Shown: positions 23,281-35,240 of the stretch, in pieces
Numbering within the stretch: position 1 is the stretch's first letter
How the letters are laid out: every line of letters starts with the position of its first letter
Assembly (NCBI GenBank): GCA_964017045.1
Contig: OZ024794.1
Coordinates: 53,854,608-53,918,607, forward strand
Origin: Omphiscola glabra
Taxonomy: Eukaryota; Mollusca; Gastropoda; Lymnaeidae
Length of the DNA: 64,000 nt
Reading direction: 5' to 3'
The notes under the pieces: generated by a model
The model's database searches: none
What the model was told of the DNA's origin: nothing
What the model saw: only the letters and a program-made list of their open reading frames with translations
Translations under genes and position numbers: made by a program

Positions 23281-24439
23281 CTAATAGCGTGGGATCCTGA
23301 TATAGACTGTACAATTCCTGGTTGGTTCGTATTCTTCATCCATATTCGTCCTTAGTTAGTCCGTATACGCTAGTTACATGGTAGAAATTACTGGACAGTC
23401 TGTAACTTAAAATATTTTAACACAGGAGCAACCCATATTTAAAGTGTATTGAATTCGTACTGCCCTATACCTGAACTGAAAATTACAATCAATTTTTAAG
23501 CGATTTATGCATTTTTAATTCAACTGCGACACATATTCGAATTTCTGATATAGGACCCAACTTTACCCATATATGGGCCTAACCATAATATAACAGTGTC
23601 TCGGTGGTTGGGTGGTCCAGCGTTTGACACCTGGACCAGACGTGCATACGTGGGCAATACCAAGAGCAACAAGGAAAAGAATTCAACAGACAACTCCTCT
23701 ACATTGGATTCGTCAACATCGGAATGTCATTTTTTTAAGACAGGGGCCATTTTCATAATGTTCTTATGCTAATAAATATTTTTGAGCCGATCGTCATCAT
23801 AGATATTAGAGCCGATTCTTTCCCTTAAAAGATCCACAGCTGGCTCCGGTCGCCTTTCCAACAATTTCTCGCCACAAGGCAGCTGATAATATACAACAAA
23901 GGATGGTGTACACATATTATGCGTGTATATGTTAATTGAACATTTACCACTAGAATCGTATATACTTAAAAGTAGAATAAATTTAACAATCATAATGGCG
24001 CGCGCCGTGTAAAGCTAAAAGGTATCGGATTACTCTGTATTGTTCCATAGTAAACGTCCGTATTTTGAAAAGTGTATATGATGCCGTATTGTTAGTTATT
24101 GTAGACCGAAGTGCAATATGCTCATCGTGTTTTGACAAAGTTGATTCGTTACAACGTTTCTTATGATCGATTAGTTTTAACTATGAGCATGATGTTGACA
24201 CAACCGCTCGTCGTTTGCAACAGTTCATTGGGAAAATAACAAAAATTGAACAGTTATTATAAGGGACCATGCGACATGACAATTGAAAAGTTCACTAAGT
24301 CTATGATATGACACTGAATAAAGTACGACAGCTTGGTCATGAGCTAAACGATATCCATTCGGTATCAACACGGTTTTGTCATCTGTAAGGAGCAACATAT
24401 ACTATGCGTTTCTCCAGTGTCCTAGGAAGGGAGTGCAGA
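23281..24439. other. non-coding stretch, nothing recognised
   Basis: No arrays or credible genes were found. Open frames are below about 75 codons and have no recognisable features. Confidence 0.5.
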
Positions 24440-24640
24440 GGGAATACAGAGTGGATATAAAGTAGTTGTAGAGAGAATATAGAGTAGTTATAGAGTGGAT
24501 ATAGAGTAGACTGAGTAGATATAAAGAAGACATAGATTAGACATTATAGAGTAATACAGAGTAACAGAGTGTTAAAAGAGTAGATATAGAGTAGACATTA
24601 TAGAGTAGATTTACAGTAGATACAGAGTAGATATAGAGAT
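24440..24640. repeat. degenerate (atagagtag)n-like repeats
   Basis: Repeated variants of agtagatatagagtagacat occur without a strict period. Confidence 0.75.
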
Positions 24641-24834
24641 GGTCTTTCATTTGACCTGGAATGGGAACAAAGATGAAGGGATTAGAAGGGTGGTAAATAC
24701 TGATTTGGATAACTAGGACATGACATGGCGGCTCTAACCTAGAGGTTCTCAAACTGTGCCCAGAAACACTGATGATTAGCTTGCCATTAAATTGTGTTCC
24801 ATTAGCCTTTGTCGGGTTTTACCCAGGCTCAGAC

Positions 24835-25085
24835 TATTCCCAGCAGGGAACCACCTCTGGTTGATCTCAACAATCTCACATATTGAAACTACCCCTACCC
24901 CGCCCACCCCCCCCCCCCACAACAATAACCCACACTTGTTGAATATCCACAATATCACATACCAAAACGACCCCCCTCCCCCCCCCCACAACAATAACCC
25001 ACCCCTTTCGGATATCCACATAAGGACATACCCAAATAACCCCACACACCCACTACAATAACCCACCTCTGGTTGATATCAGCTG
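24835..25085. repeat. about 70-80-bp diverged tandem repeat with C runs
   Basis: Blocks of the form acaataacccac + ctggttgatatc/cggatatccac + cacat...accaaa + poly-C recur 3-4 times with heavy divergence. Confidence 0.65.
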
Positions 25086-25767
25086 TGGCCCCATGTAACC
25101 GGATGCGCATGCCACCATCCATCAACAAGAGTCGATTATGTCCCTTAAGTGTCTCGACATGTCTCCAAGTTAAAAACATGGCCATGAGAAATGAACACAC
25201 ACTCAAACACGCACGAAATTGGCTTCGGCTCAAATTTTGTTTATGTCCTGCTAAAAACTTTATTGACATGCTCAATGGGTCTCAAAATGTTAGACGACGG
25301 GGGTTTCCGAGGCACAGGCCGCCTAAACACCGAGTCGTTCTTTAAACAAAGTAATTAGAACCTTTGACTACAGGGCCCCTGGATTGATCTTATAATAGCA
25401 ATATAAGTAAGATTCCTAAATTGCAAAACGTTCCCTCTATGTTCTACAAATGTGTCACCATCAATGATAGTTAAGATACAAAGTATTTGATTGATAGGCT
25501 TGGTATCATTTTCTTCAAGGGATTCTATTTAGGAACTGTTGGAAAAATATTATTTTTTCATATTCTTGAAACTCATCATCTTTAAAGCCGAATATAAGCC
25601 GATTTTGTAAATATAACTGATTAATGTACACTTTTAGCTTAGCCCTGTGTGAAAGAGATATGGATTACATTTCTTTGATTAAAACACTATTAGAAAAACA
25701 AAAAAATTTGTTGAACAAGTTCCAGTGAAAAATGTGTGCACTACCCAACAAGTTCAAAAATGACCAC

Positions 25768-28700
25768 ATTATCATCAAACTAACTAGGCACCGGTACTAA
25801 ATGTGTCTGTGACAAACTAACTAGGCACCGGTACTAAATGTGTCTGTGACAAACTAACTAGGCACCGGTACTAAATGTGTCTGTGACAAACTAACTAGGC
25901 ACCGGTACTAAATGTGTCTGTGACAAACTAACTAGGCACCGGTACTAAATGTGTCTGTGACAAACTAACTAGGCACCGGTACTAAATGTGTCTGTGACAA
26001 ACTAACTAGGCACCGGTACTAAATGGGTCTGTGACAAACTAACTAGGCAGCGGTACTAAATGTGTCTGTGACAAACTAACTAGGCAGCGGTACTAAATGT
26101 GTCTGTGACAAACTAACTAGACACCGGTACTAAATGGGTCTATGACAAACTAACTAGGCACCGGTACTAAATGGGTCTATGACAAACTAACTAGGCACCG
26201 GTACTAAATGTGTCTGTGACAAACTAACTAGGCACCGGTAATAAATGGGTCTGTGACAAACTAACTAGGCACCGGTACTAAATGTGTCTGTGACAAACTA
26301 ACTAGGCACCGGTACTAAATGGGTCTGTGACAAACTAACTAGGCACCGGTACTAAATGTGTCTGTGACAAACTAACTAGGCACCGGTACTAAATGTGTCT
26401 GTGACAAACTAACTAGGCACCGGTACTAAATGTGTCTGTGACAAACTAACTAGGCACCTGTACTAAATGTGTCTGTGACAAACTAAGTAGGCATCGGTAC
26501 TAAATGTTTCTGTGACAAACTAACTAGGCACCGGTACTAAATGGGTCTGTGACAAACTAACTAGGCACCGGTACTAAATGTGTCTGTAACAAACTAAGTA
26601 GGCACAGGTACTAAATGTTTCTGCGACAAACTAACTAGGCACCGGTACTAAATGGGTCTGTGACAAACTAACTAGGCACCGGTACTAAATGTGTCTGTGA
26701 CAAACTAACTAGGCACCGGTACTAAATGTGTCTGTGACAAACTAACTAGGCACCGGTACTAAATGTGTCTGTGACAAACTAACTAGGCACCGGTACTAAA
26801 TGGGTCTGTGACAAACTAACTAGGCACCGGTACTAAATGTGTCTGTGACAAACTAACTAGGCACCGGTACTAAATGTGTCTGTGACAAACTAACTAGGCA
26901 CCGGTACTAAATGTGTCTGTGACAAACTAACTAGGCACCGGTACTAAATGTGTCTGTGACAAACTAACTAGGCACCTGTACTAAATGTGTCTGTGACAAA
27001 CTAAGTAGGCACCGGTACAAAATGGGTCTGTGACAAACTAAGTAGGCACCGGTACTAAATGGGTCTGTGACAAACTAACTAGGCACCGGTACTAAATGTG
27101 TCTGTGACAAACTAAGTAGGCACCGGTACTAAATGTTTCTGTGACAAACTAACTAGGCACCGGTACTAAATGGGTCTGTGACAAACTAACTAGGCACCGG
27201 TACTAAATGTGTCTGTGACAAACTAACTAGGCACCGGTACTAAATGTGTCTGTGACAAACTAACTAGGCACCGGTACTACATGTGTCTGTGACAAACTAA
27301 CTAGGCACCGGTACTAAATGTGTCTGTGACAAACTAACTAGGCACCGGTACTAAATGTGTCTGTGACAAACTAACTAGGCAGCGGTACTAAATGGGTCTG
27401 TGACAAACTAACTAGGCACCGGTACTAAATGTGTCTGTGACAAACTAACTAGGCACCGGTACTAAATGTGTCTGTGACAAACTAACTAGGCACCGGTACT
27501 AAATGTGTCTGTGACAAACTAACTAGGCCTCGGTACTAAATGGGTCTGTGACAAACTAACTAGGCACCGGTACTAAATGTGTCTGTGACAAACTAACTAG
27601 GCACCTGTACTAAATGTGTCTGTGACAAACTAACTAGGCACCGGTACTAAATGTGTCTGTGACAAACTAACTAGGCACCGGTACTAAATGGGTCTGTGAC
27701 AAACTAACTAGGCACCGGTACTAAATGTGTCTGTGACAAACTAACTAGGCACCGGTACTAAATGTGTCTGTGACAAACTAACTAGGCACCGGTACTAAAT
27801 GTGTCTGTGACAAACTAACTAGGCACCGGTAATAAATGGGTCTGTGACAAACTAACTAGGCACCGGTACTAAATGTGTCTGTGACAAACTAACTAGGCAC
27901 CGGTACTAAATGGGTCTGTTACAAACTAACTAGGCACCGGTACTAAATGTGTCTGTGACAAACTAACTAGGCACCGGTACTAAATGGGTCTGTGACAAAC
28001 TAACTAGGCACCGGTACTAAATGTGTCTGTGACAAACTAACTAGGCACCGGTACTAAATGTGTCTGTGACAAACTAACTAGGCACCGGTACTAAATGTGT
28101 CTGTGACAAACTAACTAGGCCCCGGTACTAAATGGGTCTGTGACAAACTAACTAGGCACCGGTACTAAATGTGTCTGTGACAAACTAACTAGGCACCTGT
28201 ACTAAATGTGTCTGTGACAAACTAACTAGGCACCGGTACTAAATGTGTCTGTGACAAACTAACTAGGCACCGGTACTAAATGGGTCTGTGACAAACTAAC
28301 TAGGCACCGGTACTAAATGTGTCTGTGACAAACTAACTAGGCACCGGTACTAAATGTGTCTGTGACAAACTAACTAGGCACCGGTACTAAATGTGTCTGT
28401 GACAAACTAAGTAGGCACCGGTACCAAATGTGTCTGTGACAAACTAACTAGGCACCGGAACTAAATGTGTCTGTGACAAACTAACTAGGCAGCGGTACTA
28501 AATGTGTCTGTGACAAACTAACTAGGCAGCGGTACTAAATGTGTCTGTGACAAACTAACTAGGCACCGGTACTAAATGGGTCTGTGACAAACTAACTAGG
28601 CACCGGTACTAAATGTGTCTGTGACAAACTAACTAGACACCGGTACTAAATGGGTCTATGACAAACTAACTAGGCACCGGTACTAAATGGGTCTATGACA

Positions 28701-29912
28701 AACTAACTAGGCACCGGTACTAAATGTGTCTGTGACAAACTAACTAGGCACCGGTAATAAATGGGTCTGTGACCAACTAACTAGGCACCGGTACTAAATG
28801 GGTCTATGACAAACTAACAAGGCACCGGTACTAAATGTGTCTGTGACAAACTAACTAGGCACCGGTAATAAATGGGTCTGTGACAAACTAACTAGGCACC
28901 GGTACTAAATGTGTCTGTGACAAACTAACTAGGCACCGGTACTAAATGGGTCTGTGACAAACTAACTAGGCACCGGTACTAAATGTGTCTGTGACAAACT
29001 AACTAGGCACCGGTACTAAATGGGTCTGTGACAAACTAACTAGGCACCGGTACTAAATGTGTCTGTGACAAACTAACTAGGCACCGGTACTAAATGGGTC
29101 TGTGACAAACTAACTAGGCACCTGTACTAAATGTGTCTGTGACAAACTAACTAGGCACCGGTACTAAATGTGTCTGTGACAAACTAACTAGGCACCGGTA
29201 CTAAATGGGTCTGTGACAAACTAACTAGACACCGGTACTAAATTTGTCTGTGACAAACTAACTAGACGGCGGTACTAAATGTGTCTGTGACAAACTAACT
29301 AGGCACCGGTAGTAAATGTGTCTGTGACAAACTAACTAGGCACCGGTACTAAATGTGTCTGTGACAAACTATCTAGACGCCGGTACTAAATGTGTCGTGA
29401 CAAACTAACTAGACACCTGTACTAAATGTGTCTGTGACAAACTAACTAGGCACCGGTACTAAATTTGTCTGTGACAAACTAAGTAGGCACCGGTACTAAA
29501 TGTGTCTGTGACAAACTAAGTAGGCACCGGTACTAAATGTGTCTGTGACAAACTAAGTAGGCACCGGTACAAAATGGGTCTGTGACAAACTAAGTAGGCA
29601 CCGGTACTAAATGGGTCTGTGACAAACTAACTAGGCACCGGTACTAAATGTGTCTGTGACAAACTAACTAGGCACCGGTACTAAATGTGTCTGTGACAAA
29701 CTAACTAGGCACCGGTACTAAATGTGTCTGTGACAAACTAAGTAGGCACCGGTACTAAATGTGTCTGTGACAAACTAAGTAGACGGCGGTACTAAATGTG
29801 TCTGTGACAAACTAACTAGGCACCGGTACTAAATGTGTCTGTGACAAACTAACTAGGCACCGGTACTAAATGGGTCTGTGACAAACTATCTAGACACCGG
29901 TACTAAATGTGT
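25768..29912. repeat. 37-bp satellite array, about 112 copies
   Basis: This is the largest array in the window. The unit is caaactaactaggcaccggt followed by actaaatgtgtctgtga. Common variants are gtg/ggg before tctgtgac, gcagcgg for gcaccgg, ctagac for ctaggc, and aagtagg for aactagg. The unit carries in-frame stops, so no long open frame forms. Rare variants recur at exact multiples of 37: ggcctcgg (27526) and ggccccgg (28118) are 592 bp apart. The agacaccggtac plus tctatgac cluster at about 26120 recurs 2516 bp later at about 28636. Both fit multi-unit duplication. Confidence 0.97.
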
Positions 29913-30681
29913 TGTTATGAGGGATGACGTATTTTGAGACACGCTTTGCCCGCCTTCCACGTGCATAACCTCTTTCAAGTCGGTCCCGTGTTGGGGCGGC
30001 TAGAAAAAATATCCCTTTGTTGATACTTCTGTTTACTATCGTCCGTTTCTATCGAACATGATAGAACGATCTCGAGAATGCGAGAAGCAGTAAGACTGCG
30101 TATTCCATTTCCAGAATGATCATCTGAAACTGGGTATAAAAGGGATAAGAATAAATGATGGGGGAGAATTTTCCTTACCTTGATTACGAGGCATGCTGTG
30201 TGTCATTATACTTTGTAGTGTGTAGAGATTTTTATTTCCTCGTACAATTTTGTGCTCATTGTATTTTTATATACAGTACCGTTACCAGCAAATCTGTAAG
30301 TTTTAATTTTTTTGTTATTGCTTTTAACCTTTGGTATCGTCCTTTATTATGGACTGAGATTAAATTCTCCATCTATAACGGTCCGTAATAGTGTCCTTTC
30401 AATCCTTTATGTTAACTTCACTTTTGCACGTGGCTGGCTGGCAAAATCTTCGGACGGCTCATTAAACCACTTTACGTCAACCTATCGAGCTGAAACAAGC
30501 CACGCGGACTCTTTGCCGATGACAACACATTCCGTCAAATTTTCATCCCCATCCCTGAACCCCAAATAATCAGTTGTTTCCTGTTTTTCAAGGGGAACAT
30601 AAAGGAAAAATGATGTCGCGAAATCATCATCCGTAATTTTCACCATAACTGAGCTACATGAGATTCTTTTGTAAAAGTTTA
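29913..30681. other. non-coding stretch with a TATA-like box
   Basis: The sequence gggtataaaaggg at about 30130-30142 resembles a core promoter TATA box, with gaataaatgatgg directly downstream. A solo LTR is one possibility, but I could not define ends or a 4-6-bp target duplication. No protein could be recognised downstream. Confidence 0.3.
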
Positions 30682-30900
30682 TCAAGTGCGTTTGGTGTGT
30701 AATATTTTCTTTGATTTTCTGAAATGGTGAAATAAATCTGCGGTGTAAAGGCGGGTGGGTCATAAGAATATTGAGATAGTTCAAAGGCGTGAACAAATGT
30801 GCGGTTGCGAGCCTTGGGGGGGGGGGGGGGAGAGGGGCGCTATTTTAGATTCTTAAAAAAGGGAGTTACTTTTATGCCTGTTTTGTCAAATTGTCAGCCC
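30682..30900. repeat. dispersed repeat, copy 1 (partner 41852-42090)
   Basis: The segment gtgcgtttggtgtgtaatat continues through gtaataaat-like, cataagaatattgagatagttca and a poly-G run into a ttgtcaa segment. It matches in the same order the segment at 41852-42090 (tgcgtttggtgcgtaatatt). Probably an old non-autonomous transposon. Confidence 0.7.
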
Positions 30901-31567
30901 TACCTCCACCCCCACCCCAAAAATAATTGCTCGATATTACATTTAATAATGGATTTATTCGAAAAGCTTTGTTCTTAGTTGTTGTTTTGTAAATCTATGA
31001 AAATCAGAAGAACTCTATACTCTAAATTTCTCGTAGAGGTTATCCTTTTTCTTTCTTATGATCTTAAAAAAAAAAAACTACAAATAAAAAAAATTAAATA
31101 ATGACTTAAATCATGATCAGTGACTTGGAAATGTCTAAATATTGAATATAGCCAAAAGTAATTTTCAAAGCGTGAATCTCGTCATCGCTCGTCTGTGACG
31201 TACGTATGGTGGACGGGGAGCAGAGATGTGCTATATGTTTGTTAACCTGTCTGGCGCGTACATATCATAGAGCGTGGGATTGCAACAAAATGATTATGAT
31301 GATTACAAAATAAGTTAAAATAATGATAATCCGGATTTTATTTTAAATAAATAAAAAATTGGAATTTATTTTTTTAAATGTAAAATATCGGTCAAGAAAC
31401 TCAGTCATACTTAAAACGAGTCATTTATTCTCCCGACTGTCTTAACTACCCAGTGATCATTTGTTCTCCCGACTGTCTTAACTATCCAGTGGTCATTTGT
31501 TTTCTGAGCTATCTAAATCTTAAAGCTCATGTGTGTGTCAAGCCATTAATCCCAGTAGCCATTAGAT
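30901..31567. other. AT-rich non-coding stretch
   Basis: No gene is seen. A 41-bp unit (catttgttctcccgactgtc plus ttaactatccagtggt) is repeated about 2.5 times at 31420-31505. Confidence 0.5.
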
Positions 31568-32074
31568 CAGGGGTTTTTTAACTCTCTGCAGCGCCCCTCT
31601 TGATTTCAATACTTCTTCTGCACCACCTCTCAATTTCAAAACATTTCACGCAATGACTGGAGGTGAAAAGATGATTGTTCGCCATTGTTGGTCAACGTGG
31701 CTAATGTCGCACAAAAATTAAAGATAAATCAGCAACATTGCATTTTCCCTCGCTTTCAATTTCCCCAAAATCACCAGTACCGGAATTGATTTTTTTAAGA
31801 TATCAAAATCTTCACGCTATGAAATCTGATCTACTGAAATTCTAGTCTGCAGATTTCCGCCTGCATTTTTTTCTTTCTTGTCAGATTACTGAAATGCGTG
31901 CGTGTTAATTTAATTGTTAAAAAGTAGTTCCAAACTGCAGATGACGGAGGAGAGTAATAATAATTTATTTCTTATTTAAATGTATTCCTTTTTTTACTTC
32001 CATACTATCAAAAAAATATTTATAAAAATACAGAAATAAGGAGGGGCGAATATCGGAGGGATTAAGAACCTTTG
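31568..32074. mobile_element. hAT-type MITE, family B
   Basis: A 507-bp element flanked by a perfect 8-bp duplication CATTAGAT (31560-31567 and 32075-32082). The ends CAGGGGTTTTTTAACTC and, on the other strand, CAAAGGTTCTTAATCCC are imperfect inverted repeats that stay alignable for about 40 bp (both contain GCCCCTC and ATTTC). There is no coding capacity. The divergence suggests an older insertion than the family A copies. Confidence 0.8.
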
Positions 32075-32271
32075 CATTAGATGTCCCATTTGTCTTTATA
32101 CAATGCTATTGTCCATTTCCCTGAAAACAACTTCCGTTCACTTATTTACTACATCCGGGCTCCAAGCTTGTCTTGGTAACGTTATTGATTTCCTTAGGAT
32201 CTCGTCAAAAATAGTTGGCACTAAAACGTCCTTTGACCTCAGTGGGGTCCTTTGTAACACGCGGATGATAC

Positions 32272-32445
32272 CATTTTGATGGAGAATTTGATGGTACATT
32301 TCATGGGGGAGAAACTGATGATACATTTCATGGTGGTGAATCTGTTGGTACATTTCATGGTGGAGAAATTGATGGTACATTTCATGGTGGAGAATTTGAT
32401 GGTAAATTTCATGGCTGAGAATTTGATGGTACATTTCATGGTTAC
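32272..32445. repeat. 27-bp tandem repeat, about 6 copies
   Basis: The unit is ggtacatttcatggtggaga plus atttgat, with point changes. The 9-residue periodic open frames on the minus strand are repeat artefacts. Confidence 0.9.
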
Positions 32446-32754
32446 CGAGTAAAACTAAAATTGCTCAGAGCCATACCTCCAAACTCTGTTCATCTGACAC
32501 AGAATTATGCAAGTGTGGCGACGGTCCAAAGTGTGGTATCTTTTCGTTTAGAAATGTTCCATGTGCAACATCATCAAACATTCTTTTTGCAAAAATAAGT
32601 GGCTGACTCAACTCGGGTATTTGAACCGTATTACCAAATAGTTTTTTTGTTTTGTTTTTTTTTAAATTTATTCTGTACCTGAAAAGTTTGCTACACGTAG
32701 TATATGGCCAACAAAATTACTCATGACAATTAATCGAGCCTTTTGTTAACATTT

Positions 32755-33131
32755 AATGGACTACGATTAGTCACTTCCTTGTTTTGTCACGTGATACGTA
32801 CCAGCCATTAGTAGGCTTTCTGCTACACATAACAACAGATAACAGCTGATCAGCCATTGCCATTAATTCTAAAGCAAAATGTTTGTCTCCATCAGCGCTT
32901 CCCCGGTGTTAATTAAAATTTTACTTTTCAAAATATTCTTGAATACACGTGTTTTTTTTTTAAATGACATTCATAAATGTGACAATAATTATAATTCAGT
33001 TATGATTAAAGGAAGAAAGTTGTTTGAAGAAAAATTTGTGAGCGACTAGTGTGTTGCAGACAGCCTACCGGAAGTATTACTTGTTTTTACACGTATCACG
33101 TGACAAAGCAATCGACTAATCGTAGTCCATT
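32755..33131. mobile_element. inverted-repeat element (MITE)
   Basis: A 377-bp unit with roughly 45-bp inverted ends. The left end starts AATGGACTACGATTAGTC and continues through TTTGTCACGTGATACGT. The right end is its near-perfect complement (acacgtatcacgtgacaaag to gactaatcgtagtccatt). The interior is AT-rich and non-coding. No clear target duplication could be fixed, so the superfamily is undetermined. Confidence 0.8.
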
Positions 33132-33299
33132 GCTACATACTCACAATGCTACTTTTTAATAAATTTAACAGTTATATATATAAACATAATATATATATAA
33201 TCTCACACGAAATATAAATAAACTTAATCCTATTCCTTTATATATATAAATTAGACACGAACATTCTGTGTCAATATAACAATATATGTTAAGCTTTAA

Positions 33300-33420
33300 T
33301 AATAACTTTACATTATACACAAGTAGACGTTTCGGCACATGCCTTTATCAGTACAACAACAAAACATTTAAATAAGTATAAATTAAATTTACATTATATA
33401 TAAGTACATACACGATACCT
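33300..33420 (-). mobile_element. possible Penelope-like terminus with hammerhead-like motif
   Basis: On the minus strand, 33351-33326 reads CTGATAAAGGCATGTGCC then GAAACGTC. This is the layout of a hammerhead core: CUGANGA, a short GGC/GCC stem II, then GAAA, with one deviation (A for G at core position 8). Penelope-like elements are known to carry minimal hammerheads. The plus-strand sequence also repeats ttacattata..aagta at about 33308-33324 and 33390-33407. No polymerase sequence is nearby. Confidence 0.4.
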
Positions 33421-33512
33421 AAAAAAAAAAAGAGAACAAATAGGAGTGGGTGCAAACATCAGACAGAAGCATAGGTAAGAAGAATTAAAAGGAAGTGACG
33501 TGTGTGTGTGTA

Positions 33513-33690
33513 ACTATCGAACATTACTTTAAAGACAACTCTATGCTCTCTAGCCATTGAACATTACTTTAAAGACAACTCTATGCTCTCTAGCCATTGA
33601 ACATTACTTTAAAGACAACTCTATGCTCTCTAGCCATTGAACATTACTTTAAAGACAACTCTATGCTCTCTAGCCATTGAACATTAAAAT
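33513..33690. repeat. 40-bp tandem repeat, about 4 copies
   Basis: Perfect or near-perfect copies of attgaacattactttaaaga plus caactctatgctctctagcc. One unit of the same sequence appears inverted at about 34024-34068, on the far side of the adjoining foldback element. Confidence 0.93.
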
Positions 33691-34068
33691 TTCAAATAAC
33701 AGAGCAATAACCGTTCAATGTTTTAAATGGTTACCGGAAATTTGATCGAAAGAAATTTCGTCGAAGGAAAATTGATCGACGGAAATTTCATCGAACGGAA
33801 ATTTGGTCGAATTCTTTTTTTTTACTTCACACGTTAAAATGTTCGTCAAATTTCTTCTTGAACGTACTATGCTATATTGTAAAACAAAATAATGCGTTCA
33901 AAAGGAAATTTGACGCAACATTTTAACGTGTAAACTAAAAAAAAAGATTCGACCAAATTTCCGTTTGATCAAATTTCCGTCGATCAAATTTCCATCGACG
34001 AAATTTCTTTCGATCAAATTTTAATGTTCAATGGCTAGAGAGCATAGAGTTGTCTTTAAAGTAATGTT
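33640..34068. mobile_element. foldback-type element with long internally periodic arms
   Basis: The left arm (about 33640-33850) and right arm (about 33890-34068) are close inverted complements over roughly 180-210 bp. Each arm contains one 40-bp unit, a ladder of aaatttgatcgaaagaa / atttcgtcgaaggaa / attgatcgacggaa / atttcatcgaacgg segments, a short poly-T or poly-A and a ttaacgtgt motif. The centre is about 40 bp around actatgctatattgtaaaac. There is no coding capacity. Long arms built of short repeats are typical of foldback elements, and a transcript would fold into a long double-stranded hairpin. Confidence 0.85.
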
Positions 34069-34071
34069 CAA

Positions 34072-34432
34072 TGGCGTTGTCTATTGATTTCCCTCAGAAA
34101 GGCGTTGTCTATTGATTTCCCTCAGAGAGGCGTTGTCTATTGATTTCCCTCAGAGAGGCGTTGTCTATTGATTTCCCTCAGAGAGGCGTTGTCTATTGAT
34201 TTCCCTCAGAGAGGCGTTGTCTATTGATTTCCCTCAGAGAGGCGTTGTCTATTGATTTCCCTCAGAGAGGCGTTGTCTATTGGTTTCCCTCAGAAAGGCG
34301 TTGTCTATTGGTTTCCCTCAGAAAGGCGTTATCTATTGGTTTCCCTCAGAAAGGCGTTGTCTATTGATTTCCCTCAGAGAGGCGTTGTCTATTGATTTCC
34401 CTCAGAGAGGCGTTGTCTGTTGATTTCCTATG
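34072..34432. repeat. 28-bp tandem array, about 13 copies
   Basis: The unit is ggcgttgtctattgatttcc plus ctcagaga. Three consecutive units carry tggtttccctcagaaa. The array starts exactly where the foldback element ends. Confidence 0.93.
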
Positions 34433-34565
34433 TGAGACACAAAAAACAATTTTTTTTAACTTTACTTCTGTTTAAGATATTTTCAGTATTACCATTATAC
34501 ATTTTTTAAATTTATATTGATAGGATATCCAAAAATCCTCTGTGAGAGTCCACTATGCTAAATGT

Positions 34566-34700
34566 CAGGGGCGTTGCTAGTGTTACTGCCACCACTTTCA
34601 CGGAAAAGAACAACTCTGCAGTTGGCAGAGGATGCCGCCCCTCAATGTAAAGACAAAAGTGACGCCCGGGGCAGACCTCATCCCCTTCCTACGCCACTTC
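34566..34700. mobile_element. possible hAT-type MITE fragment
   Basis: The left side CAGGGGCGTTGCTAG and right side CCTTCCTACGCCACT resemble the GGCGTAACG/CGCCACTG ends of other hAT MITEs in this window. The flanks ctaaatgt and ctaaagat share six of eight bases. The call is tentative. Confidence 0.35.
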
Positions 34701-34724
34701 TAAAGATATCTGCGAGATTCCCTT

Positions 34725-34925
34725 ATCCTAAAGGTCTCTGTGAGACTCCACTTCTTAGAGACTCCGATATCCTAAAGGTCTCTGTAAGACTCCTTTTCCT
34801 AAAGACTCCGGTATTCTAAACGTCTCTGTAAGACTCCTCTTGTGAGACTCCACTTCCCTAAGACTCCGGTATCGTAAATGTCTTTGAGACTCCACTTCCT
34901 AAAGACCCCGGTATACTAGAGGTCA
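34725..34925. repeat. degenerate tandem repeat of about 28-45 bp
   Basis: Diverged copies of cctaaaggtctctgtgagac plus tccacttc, with cctaaagactccggtat inserted between some of them. Confidence 0.75.
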
Positions 34926-35240
34926 CTGTTTAACGCCGGCCCTACTAACGATGGGCATGAGTTATCGTCCCTGTTATTACATCACATCGCTCTTAACCAC
35001 GTCTCATTGGTCATAAAGTTATAATGGGGCTCTCTTTTTTTTATTTCTGTCCTTATACTTAAGTGTCTTTCCAGTCGTTCAGAGCAGACGGCTAGATGTT
35101 GTTTAGCTACTTTCATGACATTTTAAAAAATAAAATAAATGATTGTCCCTAATTCACCTCGTGATTCGTTGCTATGGCAACACTGATTCGCTGTGGAATG
35201 ACTTTTTTTTAGTACTCTTCTCATTTTATTTAGGCTGCGA
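34926..35240. other. non-coding stretch, nothing recognised
   Basis: No supportable gene or repeat. A frame of about 92 codons (35143-35421) runs into the inverted-repeat element and is probably fortuitous. Confidence 0.5.

Noticed and set aside
25073..25345. 90-codon open frame with an overlapping minus-strand frame of similar size
   Set aside because: Both strands are open, there is no family signature, and the segment borders a degenerate repeat.
25768..29912. CRISPR-like regular repeat
   Set aside because: There are no unique spacers. Units are contiguous and the context is clearly eukaryotic. The same applies to the other arrays.
30120..30390. A solo LTR with TATA box and aataaa
   Set aside because: I could not find TG...CA ends with a 4-6-bp duplication or any adjacent primer-binding site or polypurine tract.
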